Assembly (NCBI RefSeq): GCF_000745215.1
Contig: NZ_JQNK01000009.1
Coordinates: 310,001-374,000, forward strand
Reading direction: 5' to 3'
DNA: 64,000 bases
DNA from: Methylosinus sp. PW1
GTDB taxonomy: Bacteria; Pseudomonadota; Alphaproteobacteria; Rhizobiales; Beijerinckiaceae
Part shown: in pieces, positions 17,249 through 29,131 of the stretch
Layout of the letters: each line of letters starts with the position of its first letter
Numbering within the stretch: position 1 is the stretch's first letter
Notes under the pieces: model-generated
Databases searched by the model: none
Seen by the model: only the letters and a program-made list of their open reading frames with translations
What the model was told of the DNA's origin: nothing
Position numbers and translations under genes: made by a program

Positions 17249-20200
17249 ATGCGAAGCTCGAAAAAATCCGCCGCCCAAGCCTCTCTCGACGAGCTGTTCG
17301 ACGGCAAGGTGATCTCCATTCGCGGCGCGCGCGAGCATAATCTCAAGAATGTCGATCTCGTCATTCCGCGCGACAAATTCGTCGTCTTCACCGGCCTCTC
17401 GGGCTCGGGCAAATCCTCGCTCGCCTTCGACACGATTTATGCGGAGGGCCAGCGCCGCTATGTCGAGTCGCTCTCCGCCTATGCGCGGCAATTCCTCGAG
17501 ATGATGCAGAAGCCGGACGTCGATCAGATCGACGGCCTCTCGCCGGCCATCTCCATCGAGCAGAAGACGACATCGAAAAACCCGCGCTCCACCGTCGGCA
17601 CGGTGACGGAGATTCACGATTACATGCGCCTGCTTTGGGCGCGCGCGGGCATTCCCTATTCGCCGGCGACGGGCCTGCCGATCGAGAGCCAGACCGTCTC
17701 GCAAATGGTCGATCGCGTGCTGGCGCTGCCGCAGGGAACGCGCCTTTATTTGCTCGCGCCCGTCGTGCGCGGCCGCAAGGGCGAATATAAAAAAGAGATA
17801 GCGGACTATACCAAGCGCGGCTTTCAGCGCTTGAAGATCGACGGCGCCTATCACGAGATCGCCGACACGCCGCCGCTCGACAAGAAATTGAAGCACGACA
17901 TCGACATCGTCGTCGATCGCATCGTCGTGCGCTCCGACATTGCCGCGCGCCTCGCCGATAGTTTCGAGACGGCGCTGGAATTGGCCAATGGCCTCGCCGT
18001 GGTGGAATTCGCCGACAGCAAGCGCGCAGAAGGCGGCGACGCCCCGACGGCGGCGACGCCCGCCGCCTACGCCTCCACCCATTATGCGGCGGATCACATC
18101 GTCTTCTCGTCGAAATTCGCCTGCCCTGTCTCCGGCTTCACCATTTCCGAGATCGAGCCGCGGCTCTTCTCGTTCAACAATCCCTTCGGCGCCTGCCCCG
18201 TCTGCAGCGGCCTCGGCCAGGAACAGGTGATCGATCCCGATCTCGTCGTTCCCGATCCCAAGCTCTCGCTGCGCAAAGGCGCCATCGCGCCTTGGGCGAA
18301 ATCCTCCTCGCCCTATTATGGGCAAGCGCTGGAGTCGCTCGGCCGTCACTATAAATTCCGCATGGACACGCCGTTCGAGAAGCTCGATCAATCCGTGCGC
18401 GACGTGCTGCTGCACGGCTCCGGCAAGGAGGAGATCCGCTTCTCCTATGACGATGGCGCGCGCGCCTATGATGTGAAGAAGCCTTTCGAAGGCGTCGTCG
18501 CCAATCTGCAGCGCCGCTTCCTGGAGACGGACAGCGAATGGGCGCGCGAGGAGATCGGTCGCTATATGTCGGCCGAGCCTTGCAAGGCGTGCCTGGGCTA
18601 TCGCCTGAAGCCGGAAGCGCTCGCCGTGAAGATCGACATGCGCCATATCGGCGAAGTGTCGGACCTCTCCGTGCGCGCGGCGCTCGACTGGTTCCGCGCT
18701 CTGCCGGAGAAGCTCGACGCCAAGCGCAATGAGATCGCGCATCGCATACTAAAAGAGATACGCGATCGCCTCACCTTTCTCGTCGATGTCGGATTGGATT
18801 ATCTGACGCTCTCGCGCGCCTCCGGCACTTTGTCCGGCGGCGAGAGCCAGCGCATTCGCTTGGCGTCGCAGATCGGCTCCGGCCTCACCGGCGTGCTCTA
18901 TGTGCTGGACGAGCCGTCGATCGGCCTGCATCAGCGCGACAATGATCGTCTGCTCGACACGCTGCGACGGCTGCGCGATCTCGGCAATAGCGTCATTGTC
19001 GTCGAGCATGACGAGGACGCCATTCTCTCCGCCGATTATGTCGTCGACGTCGGCCCCGGCGCCGGCGTGCATGGCGGCCATATCGTCTCCAAAGGCGCGC
19101 CGCAGGAAATAATGGACGATGCGAATTCGCTCACCGGCCAATATTTGACCGGTGCTCGCCAAGTGACCCTGCGCCATGCGCTGCGCAAGCCCGACCCTGG
19201 CCGCTGGCTGAAGATTTCCGGCGCGCGCGGAAACAATCTGAAAAATGTCGAGGCGAAGATTCCCTTGGGCCTCTTCACCGCCGTCACCGGCGTCTCCGGC
19301 GGCGGCAAATCCACGCTCGTGATCGAGACGCTGTATAAAGCAGTGGCGCGGCGCCTCAACAATGCGCATGAGCATCCGGCGCCTTTCGACAAGATCGACG
19401 GGCTCGAGCATATCGACAAGATCATCGATATCGACCAATCGCCGATCGGCCGCACGCCGCGCTCCAATCCCGCGACCTACACGGGCGCCTTCACGCCGAT
19501 CCGCGAATGGTTCGCCGGCCTGCCGGAGGCGAAGGCGCGCGGCTATGCGCCGGGGCGCTTCTCATTCAATGTGAAGGGCGGCCGCTGTGAGGCCTGCCAG
19601 GGCGACGGCGTCATCAAGATCGAGATGCACTTCCTGCCCGACGTCTATGTCACTTGCGACGTCTGCAAGGGCAAGCGCTACGATCGCGAGACGCTGGAGG
19701 TGAAATATCGCGAGAAGTCCATCGCCGACGTTCTCGACATGACGGTCGAGGAAGCGGCCATCTTGTTCAAAGCCGTGCCGGCGATCCGCGACAAGATGGA
19801 GACCCTAAAGCGCGTCGGCCTCGATTACATTCGTGTCGGCCAGCAGGCGACAACTCTCTCCGGCGGCGAGGCGCAGCGCGTGAAGCTCGCCAAAGAGCTG
19901 GCGCGCCGCTCCACCGGCCGCACGCTATACATTCTCGATGAGCCGACGACCGGCCTGCATTTTCACGATGTCGCGAAACTGCTCGAGGTGCTGCACGAGC
20001 TCGTCGATCAGGGCAATAGCGTCGTCGTCATCGAGCATAATCTCGAGGTCATCAAGACGGCCGATTGGATCATCGATCTCGGACCCGAGGGCGGCGACGG
20101 CGGCGGCGAGATAGTGGCCGCCGGACCGCCCGCCGAGATCGTCGCGGCGAAGCGCAGCCATACGGGACGCTATCTCGCCGAAGTGCTGAAGCGCCGCCCG

Positions 20201-20287
20201 CCGCGCGCGGAGAAGACGACGCAAGCGGTCAAGGAGACGAAAGAGACGCCTGCGCCCAAGCGCAAGCGCGCCGCGCAGGAGCAGTGA
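17249..20287 (+). CDS. uvrA: UvrABC excinuclease subunit A
   Basis: 1012 residues from the ATG at 17249; longer frames run through the upstream repeat and are unlikely. Two ABC ATPase halves are present. The first has [20 protein letters not shown] (Walker A) and [18 protein letters not shown] (signature). The second has [20 protein letters not shown] and [19 protein letters not shown], then [15 protein letters not shown]. Zinc-binding Cys pairs appear as [27 protein letters not shown] and CDVCKGKRY. UvrA dimers find bulky DNA lesions and load UvrB in nucleotide excision repair. The C-terminal tail (about 30 residues) is Lys/Thr/Ala-rich and not conserved. Its transcript may end in the family D repeat downstream. 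Confidence 0.98.
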   Translation: MRSSKKSAAQASLDELFDGKVISIRGAREHNLKNVDLVIPRDKFVVFTGLSGSGKSSLAFDTIYAEGQRRYVESLSAYARQFLEMMQKPDVDQIDGLSPAISIEQKTTSKNPRSTVGTVTEIHDYMRLLWARAGIPYSPATGLPIESQTVSQMVDRVLALPQGTRLYLLAPVVRGRKGEYKKEIADYTKRGFQRLKIDGAYHEIADTPPLDKKLKHDIDIVVDRIVVRSDIAARLADSFETALELANGLAVVEFADSKRAEGGDAPTAATPAAYASTHYAADHIVFSSKFACPVSGFTISEIEPRLFSFNNPFGACPVCSGLGQEQVIDPDLVVPDPKLSLRKGAIAPWAKSSSPYYGQALESLGRHYKFRMDTPFEKLDQSVRDVLLHGSGKEEIRFSYDDGARAYDVKKPFEGVVANLQRRFLETDSEWAREEIGRYMSAEPCKACLGYRLKPEALAVKIDMRHIGEVSDLSVRAALDWFRALPEKLDAKRNEIAHRILKEIRDRLTFLVDVGLDYLTLSRASGTLSGGESQRIRLASQIGSGLTGVLYVLDEPSIGLHQRDNDRLLDTLRRLRDLGNSVIVVEHDEDAILSADYVVDVGPGAGVHGGHIVSKGAPQEIMDDANSLTGQYLTGARQVTLRHALRKPDPGRWLKISGARGNNLKNVEAKIPLGLFTAVTGVSGGGKSTLVIETLYKAVARRLNNAHEHPAPFDKIDGLEHIDKIIDIDQSPIGRTPRSNPATYTGAFTPIREWFAGLPEAKARGYAPGRFSFNVKGGRCEACQGDGVIKIEMHFLPDVYVTCDVCKGKRYDRETLEVKYREKSIADVLDMTVEEAAILFKAVPAIRDKMETLKRVGLDYIRVGQQATTLSGGEAQRVKLAKELARRSTGRTLYILDEPTTGLHFHDVAKLLEVLHELVDQGNSVVVIEHNLEVIKTADWIIDLGPEGGDGGGEIVAAGPPAEIVAAKRSHTGRYLAEVLKRRPPRAEKTTQAVKETKETPAPKRKRAAQEQ

Positions 20288-20303
20288 GCGCGCAGATACA
20301 ATT

Positions 20304-20415
20304 CCCTCATCCTGAGGCGCTTTTTGCGGAACGCAAAAAGCCTCGAAGGATGGTCCAGCGCGCGTGGCTCGGCCCCTTCGAGACGCCCGCTTCGCGGGCT
20401 CCTCAGGGCGAGGGG
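20304..20415. repeat. Palindromic repeat, 'CCTCATCCTGAGG' type (family D)
   Basis: Contains nested inverted repeats: GCTTTTTGCGGAACGCAAAA, CTTCGAGACGCCCGCTTCGC, and outer arms CCCTCATCCTGAGGCGC versus CTCCTCAGGGCGAGGG. This layout is widespread in Bradyrhizobium, Methylobacterium and relatives as an intergenic element. It lies between convergent uvrA and the GT4 gene and may act as a bidirectional terminator. Only one copy is seen in this window. Confidence 0.7.
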
Positions 20416-20471
20416 TTGTTGCTTCGTCCGCACATCGGTAACGCGAAAACCGTATCAGTCGAAAAGCATCA

Positions 20472-21584
20472 TTAGCGCTTCGCTTCGCGGGCGGCGAAAT
20501 AGGCGAAATAAGAGTCGATCTTCTCGCGCATCTCGCGCAAGAAGCGCTCCTCGCCGAAGCCGAGCGCATGAGCGCGAATGCGCTCGGGCGAGAATTCCAT
20601 GCGCTCGAAGCGCGCCACCGCCTCGCTCAACGATTCGACCGTCTGTGTATCGAAGAAGACGCCTGTCTCATTCTCGACAACGGTCTCGGTCGCGCCGCCG
20701 CGGCGGAAGGCGATCACCGGCCGGCCGCTCGCCATCGCCTCGAGCGGCACGATGCCGAAATCTTCCTCACCCGGAAAGATCAGCGCGCGGCAGCGTGAAT
20801 AATGCCGCGCCAGAACGTCGAAAGGCTGCGGGCCGAGCACGGACACTGTCGGGCCGGCGCGGCGGCGGATCGCCTCCAGATTGGAGCCGCCGCCGATAAC
20901 GACGAGCTTCTTGCCGCTCGCATTGAAGGCGTCTATGGCGAGATCGGGCCGCTTATAGCCGACGAGCTCGCCGACCATCAGATAATAATCGCCGATCTCT
21001 TGCCGAGGCGCGATGGAGAAGGCGTCGGCGGCGACCGGCGGATGCACGACATCGGCGGAGCGGCGATAATAGCGCTCGACGCGATGCGCGACCGTCGTCG
21101 AATTGGCGATGAAATGATCGACGCGCGTCACCGACAACGCATCCCAATTGCGCAGATAATGGGCGAGAGGCGGCATCAATAGGCGCGTTAGACGGCCCGA
21201 TTCCTCGCGATATTCGTGGTACATGTTCCACAAATAGCGCATGGGCGAATGGCAATAGCAGACATGCAGAGCCTCAGGCGGCGGGATGATCCCCTTGGCC
21301 GGGCCGGATTCGCTCGAGATGACGAGATCATAGCCGCGCAGATCGAGCTGCTCGCAGGCGAGCGGCATGAAGGGCAGATATTGCCGATAATATTTCGCCG
21401 CGCGAGGCAGAGATTGGATGAAGCTGGTCTTGATCGGGCGCGAGAGGATCGTCTGCGAGACGGCGGCCGGATCGATGACATGGGTGAAGAGATCGGCCTG
21501 CGGATAGAGCCGGATCAAGGCTTCGACGACCTTCTCACCGCCGCGCATGCCGACGAACCAATAGTGAACGATCGCCACACGCAT
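20472..21584 (-). CDS. GT4-family glycosyltransferase
   Basis: 370 residues, ATG at 21584. The N-terminus MRVAIVHYWFVGMRGGEKVV is the classical GT4 opening with donor-binding Gly-Gly. The second domain carries DYYLMVGELVGYKRPDLAID, VVIGGGSNLEAIRR and the E-x7-E site ALIFPGEEDFGIVPLEAMAS GRPVIAF. The family includes mannosyltransferases and others of surface polysaccharide synthesis. It is unlinked to the glycan cluster at 1-6300 and stands alone between uvrA and clpA. Its donor is not predictable. Confidence 0.9.
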   Translation of the reverse strand: MRVAIVHYWFVGMRGGEKVVEALIRLYPQADLFTHVIDPAAVSQTILSRPIKTSFIQSLPRAAKYYRQYLPFMPLACEQLDLRGYDLVISSESGPAKGIIPPPEALHVCYCHSPMRYLWNMYHEYREESGRLTRLLMPPLAHYLRNWDALSVTRVDHFIANSTTVAHRVERYYRRSADVVHPPVAADAFSIAPRQEIGDYYLMVGELVGYKRPDLAIDAFNASGKKLVVIGGGSNLEAIRRRAGPTVSVLGPQPFDVLARHYSRCRALIFPGEEDFGIVPLEAMASGRPVIAFRRGGATETVVENETGVFFDTQTVESLSEAVARFERMEFSPERIRAHALGFGEERFLREMREKIDSYFAYFAAREAKR

Positions 21585-21654
21585 CTACGTTCCTACCTCG
21601 ACGCTCACCCACTTCGCCTTTCGGACTAACGCGCAGGAGCGCGCAAATGACGAA

Positions 21655-21673
21655 GCCGGGCATGAGCCCGGCC
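21655..21673 (-). terminator. Possible terminator hairpin after clpA
   Basis: GCCGGGC-ATGA-GCCCGGC is a perfect 7-bp stem with a 4-base loop, 48 bp downstream of the clpA stop on the minus strand. It is followed only by a weak T-rich stretch (TTCGTCATTT), so termination may be partial. Confidence 0.4.
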
Positions 21674-21720
21674 TCGAGAATACAGTCGAAGTGATTAACA
21701 TCCCGTGAGGGATCACGCGC

Positions 21721-24222
21721 TCAGCTTTTGAGCGGCGTCTCCGGGACGCTGCGCGGACGCGCGCTGGCGCTGCGCGGCGCCGGCTCGGCCTTGCCCGCAT
21801 CCTTGCCGCCGTCGCCGTCCTTCGTCTTGCGGCTCTTGCGCGGCTCGCCGCCGCCCTCCGCCGCCGACGCGCGCTTCTTGCCGGCCTCGACGATATCGCG
21901 CTCGGGACGCGGCAGCACCGGTCCCTCCGGGAAGACGAAGCCCAGCGTTTTGGCGCCGCTGTCATCCGTCACCACCACCACGCGCACCGCGCCGCCATTC
22001 TTCAGCCGGCCGAAGAGAACCTCGTCAGCGAGCGGCGTCTTGATATGCGTATGGATGACACGGCCCATGGGACGCGCGCCCATGGCCTGGTCATAGCCAT
22101 GCTCGACGAGCCAGGACCGCGCCTCGTCGGAGAGCTCGATCGTGACATTGCGGTCGGCGAGCTGCGCCTCGAGCTGCAGGATGAACTTGTCGACGACGCG
22201 GGCGATCACCTCCTCCGGCAGATGGCCGAAATGGACGATCGAGTCGAGACGATTGCGGAATTCCGGGGCGAAGAGGTGATTGATCGCCTCATTGTCCTCG
22301 GCGCTATGCGTCTTGCCGCGTGTGAAGCCGATGGGCTTTTTGGCGAGATCGGCGGCGCCGGCGTTGGTCGTCATGATGAGGATCACATTGCGGAAATCGA
22401 TCTGCTTACCATTGTGATCCGTCAGCTTGCCGTGGTCCATCACCTGCAGAAGGATGTTGAAGAGATCAGGGTGCGCCTTCTCGATCTCGTCCAGCAGCAG
22501 CACGCAATGCGGATGCTGGTCGATGCCGTCTGTCAGCAGGCCGCCCTGATCGAAGCCGACATAGCCGGGAGGCGCGCCGATGAGCCGGCTCACCGTATGG
22601 CGCTCCATATATTCCGACATGTCGAAGCGAATGAGCTCAATGCCCAGCGAGGTGGCGAGCTGGCGCGCCGCCTCCGTCTTGCCGACGCCAGTCGGACCGG
22701 AGAAGAGATAGCAGCCGATCGGCTTCTCGGGATCGCGCAAGCCGGCGCGGGCCAGCTTGATCGCCGAGGTGAGCGCCGTGACCGCCTTGTCCTGTCCGTA
22801 GACGACGCGCTTCAAGGTCTCGTCGAGATGGGCGAGCACCTCGGCGTCGTCCTTGGAGACGGTCTTGGCGGGGATGCGCGCCATGGTCGAGATGGTGGTC
22901 TCGATCTCCTTCAGACCGATGGTCTTCTTGCGCTTGGACTCCGGCACCAGCATTTGCGCGGCCCCGGTCTCGTCGATCACATCGATCGCCTTGTCCGGCA
23001 GCTTGCGGTCATGAATATAGCGGGCCGAGAGCTCCACCGCGGCCTTCAGCGCCTCGGTGGTGTAGCGGATCTTGTGGAACTCCTCGAAATAGGGCTTGAG
23101 GCCCTTGACGATCTCCACCGCATCCGGGATCGACGGCTCGTTGACGTCGATCTTCTGGAAGCGCCGCACCAGAGCGCGGTCCTTCTCGAAATATTGGCGA
23201 TATTCGCGATAGGTGGTCGAGCCGATGCAGCGCAGCGTGCCTTGGGCCAGCGCGGGCTTCAGCAGATTGGAGGCGTCCATCGCGCCGCCGGAAGTGGCGC
23301 CAGCGCCGATCACCGTATGGATCTCGTCGATGAAGAGGATCGCATTCTTATGCGCCTCTATTTCCTTGATGACCTGCTTCAGGCGCTCCTCGAAATCGCC
23401 GCGATAGCGCGTGCCGGCGAGCAGCGTGCCCATGTCGAGCGCGAACACCGTCGCGCCGGCGAGCACCTCGGGAACCTCGTTCTGAATGATCTTGCGGGCG
23501 AGGCCTTCGGCGATGGCCGTCTTGCCGACGCCGGGATCGCCGACCAGCAGCGGATTGTTCTTCTGCCGGCGGCAGAGCACCTGCACGGTGCGCAGCACCT
23601 CCTGCTCGCGGCCGATCAGCGGATCGATGCGGCCGTCGCGCGCCTTGCGGTTGAGGTTCACGCAATAGGCCTCGAGCGCGCCTTCCTTCTTGCGCTGCTC
23701 GCCCTCGCGGCCTTCCCTGCCCTCGCCCCGCTCCGCCTCGTCCTCGACGCCGCGCGGCGCGCGCGAGCCGTCCGAGAGGCCCGGCCGCTTGGCGATGCCG
23801 TGGCTGATGTAGTTCACCGCGTCATAGCGCGTCATATCCTGCTCCTGCAGGAAATAGACGGCGTGGCTCTCGCGCTCGGCGAACAAGGCGACCAGCACAT
23901 TGGCGCCGCTCACATCCTCGCGGCCGGAGGACTGCACGCTGATGATGGCGCGCTGCACGACGCGCTGGAAGCCGGCGGTCGGCTTGCAGTCGCCTGCCGA
24001 TTCATTGACCAGATTGTCGAGCTCGTGATCGATGTATTCGCGCAAATTTTTGGCGAGCAGATCGAGATCGACCGAGCAGGCGCGCAGCACGGCTGCCGCG
24101 TCCTGGTCGTCTATGAGGCTGAGGAGCAGATGCTCCAAAGTCGCATATTCATGATGCCGCTCCCTCGCCGAGGCGAGCGCGCGGTCGAGTGACTGCTTCA
24201 GGTTGCGCGAGAATGTCGGCAT
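21721..24222 (-). CDS. clpA: ATP-dependent Clp protease ATP-binding subunit ClpA
   Basis: 833 residues from MPTFSRNL at 24222, the normal ClpA opening. Double Clp N-domain repeat at about residues 1-145; first AAA+ module with [15 protein letters not shown] near 228-242 and [13 protein letters not shown]; second with [15 protein letters not shown] and [13 protein letters not shown]. ClpA unfolds substrates and feeds them to ClpP; ClpS steers N-end-rule substrates to it. The protein is about 75 residues longer than E. coli ClpA because of a low-complexity Lys/Arg/Glu/Ala tail after [12 protein letters not shown], plus a charged linker ([20 protein letters not shown]) between N-domain and AAA1. 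It follows clpS by 13 bp on the same strand and is surely co-transcribed. Confidence 0.97.
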   Translation of the reverse strand: MPTFSRNLKQSLDRALASARERHHEYATLEHLLLSLIDDQDAAAVLRACSVDLDLLAKNLREYIDHELDNLVNESAGDCKPTAGFQRVVQRAIISVQSSGREDVSGANVLVALFAERESHAVYFLQEQDMTRYDAVNYISHGIAKRPGLSDGSRAPRGVEDEAERGEGREGREGEQRKKEGALEAYCVNLNRKARDGRIDPLIGREQEVLRTVQVLCRRQKNNPLLVGDPGVGKTAIAEGLARKIIQNEVPEVLAGATVFALDMGTLLAGTRYRGDFEERLKQVIKEIEAHKNAILFIDEIHTVIGAGATSGGAMDASNLLKPALAQGTLRCIGSTTYREYRQYFEKDRALVRRFQKIDVNEPSIPDAVEIVKGLKPYFEEFHKIRYTTEALKAAVELSARYIHDRKLPDKAIDVIDETGAAQMLVPESKRKKTIGLKEIETTISTMARIPAKTVSKDDAEVLAHLDETLKRVVYGQDKAVTALTSAIKLARAGLRDPEKPIGCYLFSGPTGVGKTEAARQLATSLGIELIRFDMSEYMERHTVSRLIGAPPGYVGFDQGGLLTDGIDQHPHCVLLLDEIEKAHPDLFNILLQVMDHGKLTDHNGKQIDFRNVILIMTTNAGAADLAKKPIGFTRGKTHSAEDNEAINHLFAPEFRNRLDSIVHFGHLPEEVIARVVDKFILQLEAQLADRNVTIELSDEARSWLVEHGYDQAMGARPMGRVIHTHIKTPLADEVLFGRLKNGGAVRVVVVTDDSGAKTLGFVFPEGPVLPRPERDIVEAGKKRASAAEGGGEPRKSRKTKDGDGGKDAGKAEPAPRSASARPRSVPETPLKS

Positions 24223-24235
24223 CGATCGTCCGCCC

Positions 24236-24667
24236 TCACTTCTTTTCCATGATGCACTGAAGCGGATGCTGGTGCTTGCGCGCATAATCCATCACTTGCG
24301 TGACTTTCGTCTCCGCCACCTCATAGGTGTAGACGCCGCATTCGCCGACGCCGTGATTATGCACGTGCAGCATTATCCGAGTGGCTTCTTCCAGGGTCTT
24401 GTTGAAATATTTACGCAGAACGATGACCACGAACTCCTGGGTCGTGTAGTCGTCGTTGAGCAACAAGACGCGATACATATTGGGCCGCCGCGTCTGCGTC
24501 CGCGTGCGGGTGATCAGCGCCGTTCCCGACCCCGGCCCACTGTCGCCGCCTTTGCGAGGCTCTTTCCCGCCCGCGTGGGGAGGCGCGCCGTCAGCGTCCA
24601 TGGCGGACGCGAGCCGGCTGTCGAGCGTAAGATCATCATCGATCACGGTCACCTCGGCTTTCCTCAT
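24236..24667 (-). CDS. clpS: Clp protease adaptor ClpS
   Basis: 143 residues from the ATG at 24667; an ATG at 24601 ([12 protein letters not shown]) gives 121 residues, closer to the usual length, so the start is uncertain. The conserved core [40 protein letters not shown] and [10 protein letters not shown] is typical of ClpS1; the N-degron pocket residues (Asn-Asp-Asp near the start of the core, His in HVHNHG) are intact. ClpS binds the ClpA N-domain and delivers proteins with Phe, Leu, Trp or Tyr at the N-terminus. The flexible N-terminal extension needed for delivery is present. Confidence 0.96.
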   Translation of the reverse strand: MRKAEVTVIDDDLTLDSRLASAMDADGAPPHAGGKEPRKGGDSGPGSGTALITRTRTQTRRPNMYRVLLLNDDYTTQEFVVIVLRKYFNKTLEEATRIMLHVHNHGVGECGVYTYEVAETKVTQVMDYARKHQHPLQCIMEKK

Positions 24668-25121
24668 TCCCCTTTCCGATGTTTCGCCCGCGAAAGGCCC
24701 GGCTGACATCTGCGTAGCATTCTCTGTGCCGCGGACCCCTGGTCGGCTTTCGCGGCGCCGTCGAAGCGGGGTAGCGCCGAGTTTTCTTTCTCGCGGGAGC
24801 ATTGGCAAGACCCGAAAAGCTGAAACGGTTGAAAAAAGTCCGAGGCGAGCCCCGGGAGGCGCCTCGGTCGCGCCCAGTCCTTCAACAATCCGCCTAGGAC
24901 ATAATGTGCCGCGGCGGGCGAACAAGTGAGCGCGCCGCGGCGGCGCATTCGGCTCCCGACGCGGTTTCCAAAAGGCGCCGCCGATGTCGCGATTCCGCCC
25001 CGCGGCGGCGCGTCGCAGCCGTCTACTTATTGAAAACCATGAGCGTAAACGCGTCCTTTACCCACGGCGCCTAATGTCGCGCTCACGCAAACACGAGGCG
25101 CGCGATTGAAAAGAGGCGCGA
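24668..25121. other. Divergent promoter region, no gene recognised
   Basis: About 450 bp between clpS (minus) and a small membrane protein (plus). Only short frames without motifs. It should hold the clpSA promoter, but no convincing heat-shock -35/-10 pair was identified by eye. Confidence 0.4.
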
Positions 25122-25448
25122 ATGTCGATGCTCGATCGGTTTCGGCGGGACACGGCGGGTAGGCTCGTCGAAAAAGTTGCCTTGGGGTCGGCCGTGCTGG
25201 CGCTCGCCTGCGTGCTCGGGGCCAATCTGCTGTCGGCAAAGTTACAAAACGGCGAGCTGCCGCTCATTGCTTTTGTTCATAAGGAGGAGCGCGGCCGCGC
25301 GCAGCTCGCGGCGGCGCAGCCGAGCGTGGCGACTCCGGTCATGCATCGCATCGGCTTCGTCGGCGTCGATCATGCCGCCACCGGCTCGATCTCGCCCGCT
25401 CAAAAAGCCGTCGCGCCCGTCTCGCCCTGCGGGGCGGAGGCCAAATAA
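25122..25448 (+). CDS. Small single-pass membrane protein, function unknown
   Basis: 108 residues, ATG at 25122 with AAAGAGG ten bases upstream. Residues 18-38 (VEKVALGSAVLALACVLGANL) form one hydrophobic segment after a basic N-terminus, so the protein is inner-membrane with a short periplasmic or cytoplasmic tail. The tail is Ala/Val/Pro-rich and ends PVSPCGAEAK. I do not recognise a family, though short proteins of this build are common in Hyphomicrobiales. Coding is supported by a plausible ribosome binding site and alphaproteobacterial codon use. Confidence 0.55.
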   Translation: MSMLDRFRRDTAGRLVEKVALGSAVLALACVLGANLLSAKLQNGELPLIAFVHKEERGRAQLAAAQPSVATPVMHRIGFVGVDHAATGSISPAQKAVAPVSPCGAEAK

Positions 25449-25701
25449 GGCGAAGCTTCAACGAAAACATCCGCAGCGGCGCGGCGCCGCTCGCGATGGC
25501 CCGCGTCAAATTCATTGACATCCGGCGCGTTCGGCTTCAAGCATGGCGCGCGTCTTGCTCCCCAGATCGTCGAGCAGAACGCCAGCGGAACATATCCGTC
25601 GATTTGCGACGGACCCGCCTCTCGAGGACGACGCGCGCCCCCGCGGCATTCGCGCGCCCTTCCCTTGCCAGATGTCATGAAAGCCGCGACCAGGACCATT
25701 G

Positions 25702-27231
<1,530 letters not shown>

Positions 27232-27281
27232 GCGTTTTCAGCATTTGGAAGCGCGCCGAAGCGAAAGCGTAGAGGCGCCGC

Positions 27282-27560
27282 TCAGCCGATGAGCGCCTCC
27301 TCCACGAGATCGAGCATATGCTCTATGTCCGGATCGGCGTGAACGTCGCCGGACGGCTCTATGCGGACCATGGGGATTCCTTGCGAGCAATGGCGCAGGC
27401 AACTGCGCCTCACGCAGGCGATCTCGCCGGCGGCGATCCCTTTGCCGAAATCGATATCGAGCGCCTCGCTCAAACGTTCATGCAGCGCGCTCCCCCGTCC
27501 ATCGCGGTCGCAGACGTCGCCGACGCAGACGACGAAGCGGATCAGCGGCGGCTCGGTCAT
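27282..27560 (-). CDS. Thioredoxin-like [2Fe-2S] protein (DUF1636-like)
   Basis: 92 residues from the ATG at 27560, with AGAGGAG upstream; an earlier frame start at 27602 is less likely. The chain has four Cys in the layout seen in thioredoxin-fold ferredoxins: FVVCVGDVCDRDG near the N-terminus and CVRRSCLRHCSQGIPMVRIE later. The family is predicted to bind a metal or [2Fe-2S] cluster; members are linked to cobalamin or metal metabolism in some genomes. No partner is evident here. It faces rhlE and lies 87 bp downstream of rlmH on the same strand. Confidence 0.75.
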   Translation of the reverse strand: MTEPPLIRFVVCVGDVCDRDGRGSALHERLSEALDIDFGKGIAAGEIACVRRSCLRHCSQGIPMVRIEPSGDVHADPDIEHMLDLVEEALIG

Positions 27561-27647
27561 GTCGCTCCTCTCGCTCTGAATCCGGCCGACCGGCGGATGC
27601 AATCTTCATGTCGTCGTGGTGTATAAACCACTACGACGAAGCGCCTA

Positions 27648-28127
27648 TCAGGCGCGATGATACGGGTGTCCGGAAAGAATGGTCGTCGCCCGATAAATCT
27701 GCTCGGCGACGAGGATTCGCACGATCTGATGTGGCAGCGTCATGCGCCCGAAGGAAAAGACGGCGCCGGCCTTGTCCCGTACGGCGGGCGCCAGCCCCTC
27801 GGAGCCTCCGATCGCGAACCACAGCGATTTTACGCCTTTGTCCCTCTCGCTTTCGACCATGGCCGCGAAATCGACGCTGCTGGCGGGCTTGCCCCGCTCG
27901 TCGAAGACGACGAGGCGCGCGCCCGCCGGCAGGGCGGCAAGCATTCCGTCGCCTTCCTGCGCCATGCGCTCAGCCGGATTGCGCGCCCGGCTCTCGTCGA
28001 TTTCCAGGAGATCGAGCCCCGCGAGCCCGAGATTTCGCATCGCCGCGACGCGGGAGGCGTAGCGTGTGTAGAGCTCGCGCTCCGGGCCGGCCTTCAGCCG
28101 ACCGACACAGAGAATTCCGAGACGCAT
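27648..28127 (-). CDS. rlmH: 23S rRNA (pseudouridine1915-N3)-methyltransferase RlmH
   Basis: 159 residues, ATG at 28127. SPOUT/trefoil-knot motifs are plain: RLVVFDERGKPASSVDFA, LWFAIGGSEGLAPAVRDKAG (SAM-binding knot) and FSFGRMTLPHQIVRILVAEQ, ending IYRATTILSGHPYHR, the standard RlmH C-terminus. It methylates pseudouridine 1915 in helix 69 on assembled 70S ribosomes. It follows rsfS with 63 bp between them, the conserved rsfS-rlmH order. Confidence 0.97.
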   Translation of the reverse strand: MRLGILCVGRLKAGPERELYTRYASRVAAMRNLGLAGLDLLEIDESRARNPAERMAQEGDGMLAALPAGARLVVFDERGKPASSVDFAAMVESERDKGVKSLWFAIGGSEGLAPAVRDKAGAVFSFGRMTLPHQIVRILVAEQIYRATTILSGHPYHRA

Positions 28128-28190
28128 GTCCTCTTACGGACACTCGCGCTCGCGGCGAATGCCGTCCTGTCCCGTTTCGCCCTCAGGCGG

Positions 28191-28736
28191 TCAGACCGCG
28201 CGCAGCTCGCTCGGCCGTGCGCCCGCCCACATTTTCTCGAGGTTGTAGAACTGACGCACCTCGGGTCGGAAAATGTGGATGATGACGTCGCCCGCGTCGA
28301 TCAGCACCCAGTCGCACTGTGGCAGACCCTCGACGCGCGGAGCGACGAGGCCGGCCTCCTTGCAGGCTTTGAGCACTCTGTCGGCGATGGCGCCGACATG
28401 CGTGGTCGAACGGCCGGTCGCGATGACCATGTCATCGGCGATCGTCGTCTTGCCGCGCAGATCGATGGAGATGACGTCCTCGGCCTTGGAGTCGTCGAGG
28501 CTCGTGAGGACTTTTTCGGCGATGGAGCCGGCGATCTGGCCGATCGGCCCGGAAGCCGGCTGAGACGGCGCGCGCGCCGCCCCGGGAAGACTTGTCGTCA
28601 GCTTGTGACCCTCATGCTTCGCGGCGCTGGCGCCGCGCCTTTCAAGATGTGCCGTTTTGAGGCCGAATGCAACCGCGCAAAAGCGAAAGCGCGCGGCCAA
28701 GGCTACGCCCGCCGCGCGGCCGTGGCCCCGAAACAT
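28191..28736 (-). CDS. rsfS: Ribosomal silencing factor RsfS
   Basis: Up to 181 residues from the ATG at 28736; the conserved domain begins only near residue 68 (IAEKVLTSLDDSKAEDVISI) and runs through DDMVIATGRSTTHVGAIADR to WVLIDAGDVIIHIFRPEVRQ. The first 60 residues are basic and unconserved, so a later non-ATG start is possible (for instance a CTG near 28601 preceded by GAGGG), but no better ATG exists. RsfS binds L14 on the 50S subunit and blocks subunit joining in starvation. In many bacteria nadD lies just upstream; here tandem terminators and a quinone reductase precede it. Confidence 0.9.
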   Translation of the reverse strand: MFRGHGRAAGVALAARFRFCAVAFGLKTAHLERRGASAAKHEGHKLTTSLPGAARAPSQPASGPIGQIAGSIAEKVLTSLDDSKAEDVISIDLRGKTTIADDMVIATGRSTTHVGAIADRVLKACKEAGLVAPRVEGLPQCDWVLIDAGDVIIHIFRPEVRQFYNLEKMWAGARPSELRAV

Positions 28737-28760
28737 CGACGTAAGCTTTTATTAATCATC

Positions 28761-28797
28761 AAAAAAGGCGGAAAGACGCGCGGCCCGCGCCTCCGCC
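28761..28797 (-). terminator. Intrinsic terminator (distal of tandem pair)
   Basis: On the minus strand a stem GGCGGA ... TCCGCC with an internal GCGCGG/CCGCGC stem is followed by six T residues. It lies immediately upstream of the rsfS promoter region and would stop transcripts coming from beyond 28800. Confidence 0.65.
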
Positions 28798-28804
28798 GCA
28801 GGCA

Positions 28805-28835
28805 GAAAAAAACCCGGCGAGAACGCCGGGTTTTG
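28805..28835 (-). terminator. Strong intrinsic terminator (proximal of tandem pair)
   Basis: AAACCCGGCG-AGAA-CGCCGGGTTT is a perfect 10-bp stem with a GNRA-like four-base loop; on the minus strand it is followed by a run of eight T. It ends transcripts running leftward from the quinone reductase side, or a short RNA starting between 28840 and 29130. Confidence 0.85.
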
Positions 28836-29131
28836 AGAGTGGGCCCCGGCCCATCGGGAGGTGGGAGGAACCTCAAAGCCGGAACGATTTGGAGCCTACC
28901 CGATTCCTCGTCGCCGCGCCCGGCATAAAAGGTCGCATTTGTCCAGGCTCGGCCAGGAAAAGCGCCGACATCGCCCCGGTTCAGCGCCGCCCGAGCGGGC
29001 GGGGCCGACGAGCGCGATTCGCCAGCGCCCACAAATTCAATTCGCTAAATTCTGCGACCAGGGCCGCCCGGCGCGCCTGTGCTAAAAATGTCACATAGGC
29101 GAAGATTTTGCAGCGGCGCCCGACGGAAGGC
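28836..29131. other. Non-coding gap ending in a terminator; possible small RNA
   Basis: 296 bp between the quinone reductase stop and the tandem terminators. The minus strand has C-rich unpaired-looking stretches (TTCCTCCCACCTCCC) just before the terminator, reminiscent of anti-Shine-Dalgarno loops of alphaproteobacterial small RNAs. No promoter could be fixed by eye, so this may simply be a long 3' untranslated region. Confidence 0.3.

Noticed and set aside
17147..18742. 531-residue frame antisense to uvrA
   Set aside because: Mirror of uvrA codons; begins inside uvrA and ends in a repeat; no motif.
22045..24192. 715-residue open frame antisense to clpA
   Set aside because: Low-complexity mirror of clpA codons with no recognisable fold or ribosome binding site.
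28703..29032. 109-residue minus-strand open frame between rsfS and the quinone reductase gene
   Set aside because: It translates through both tandem terminators and has no family motif; a non-coding explanation is better.
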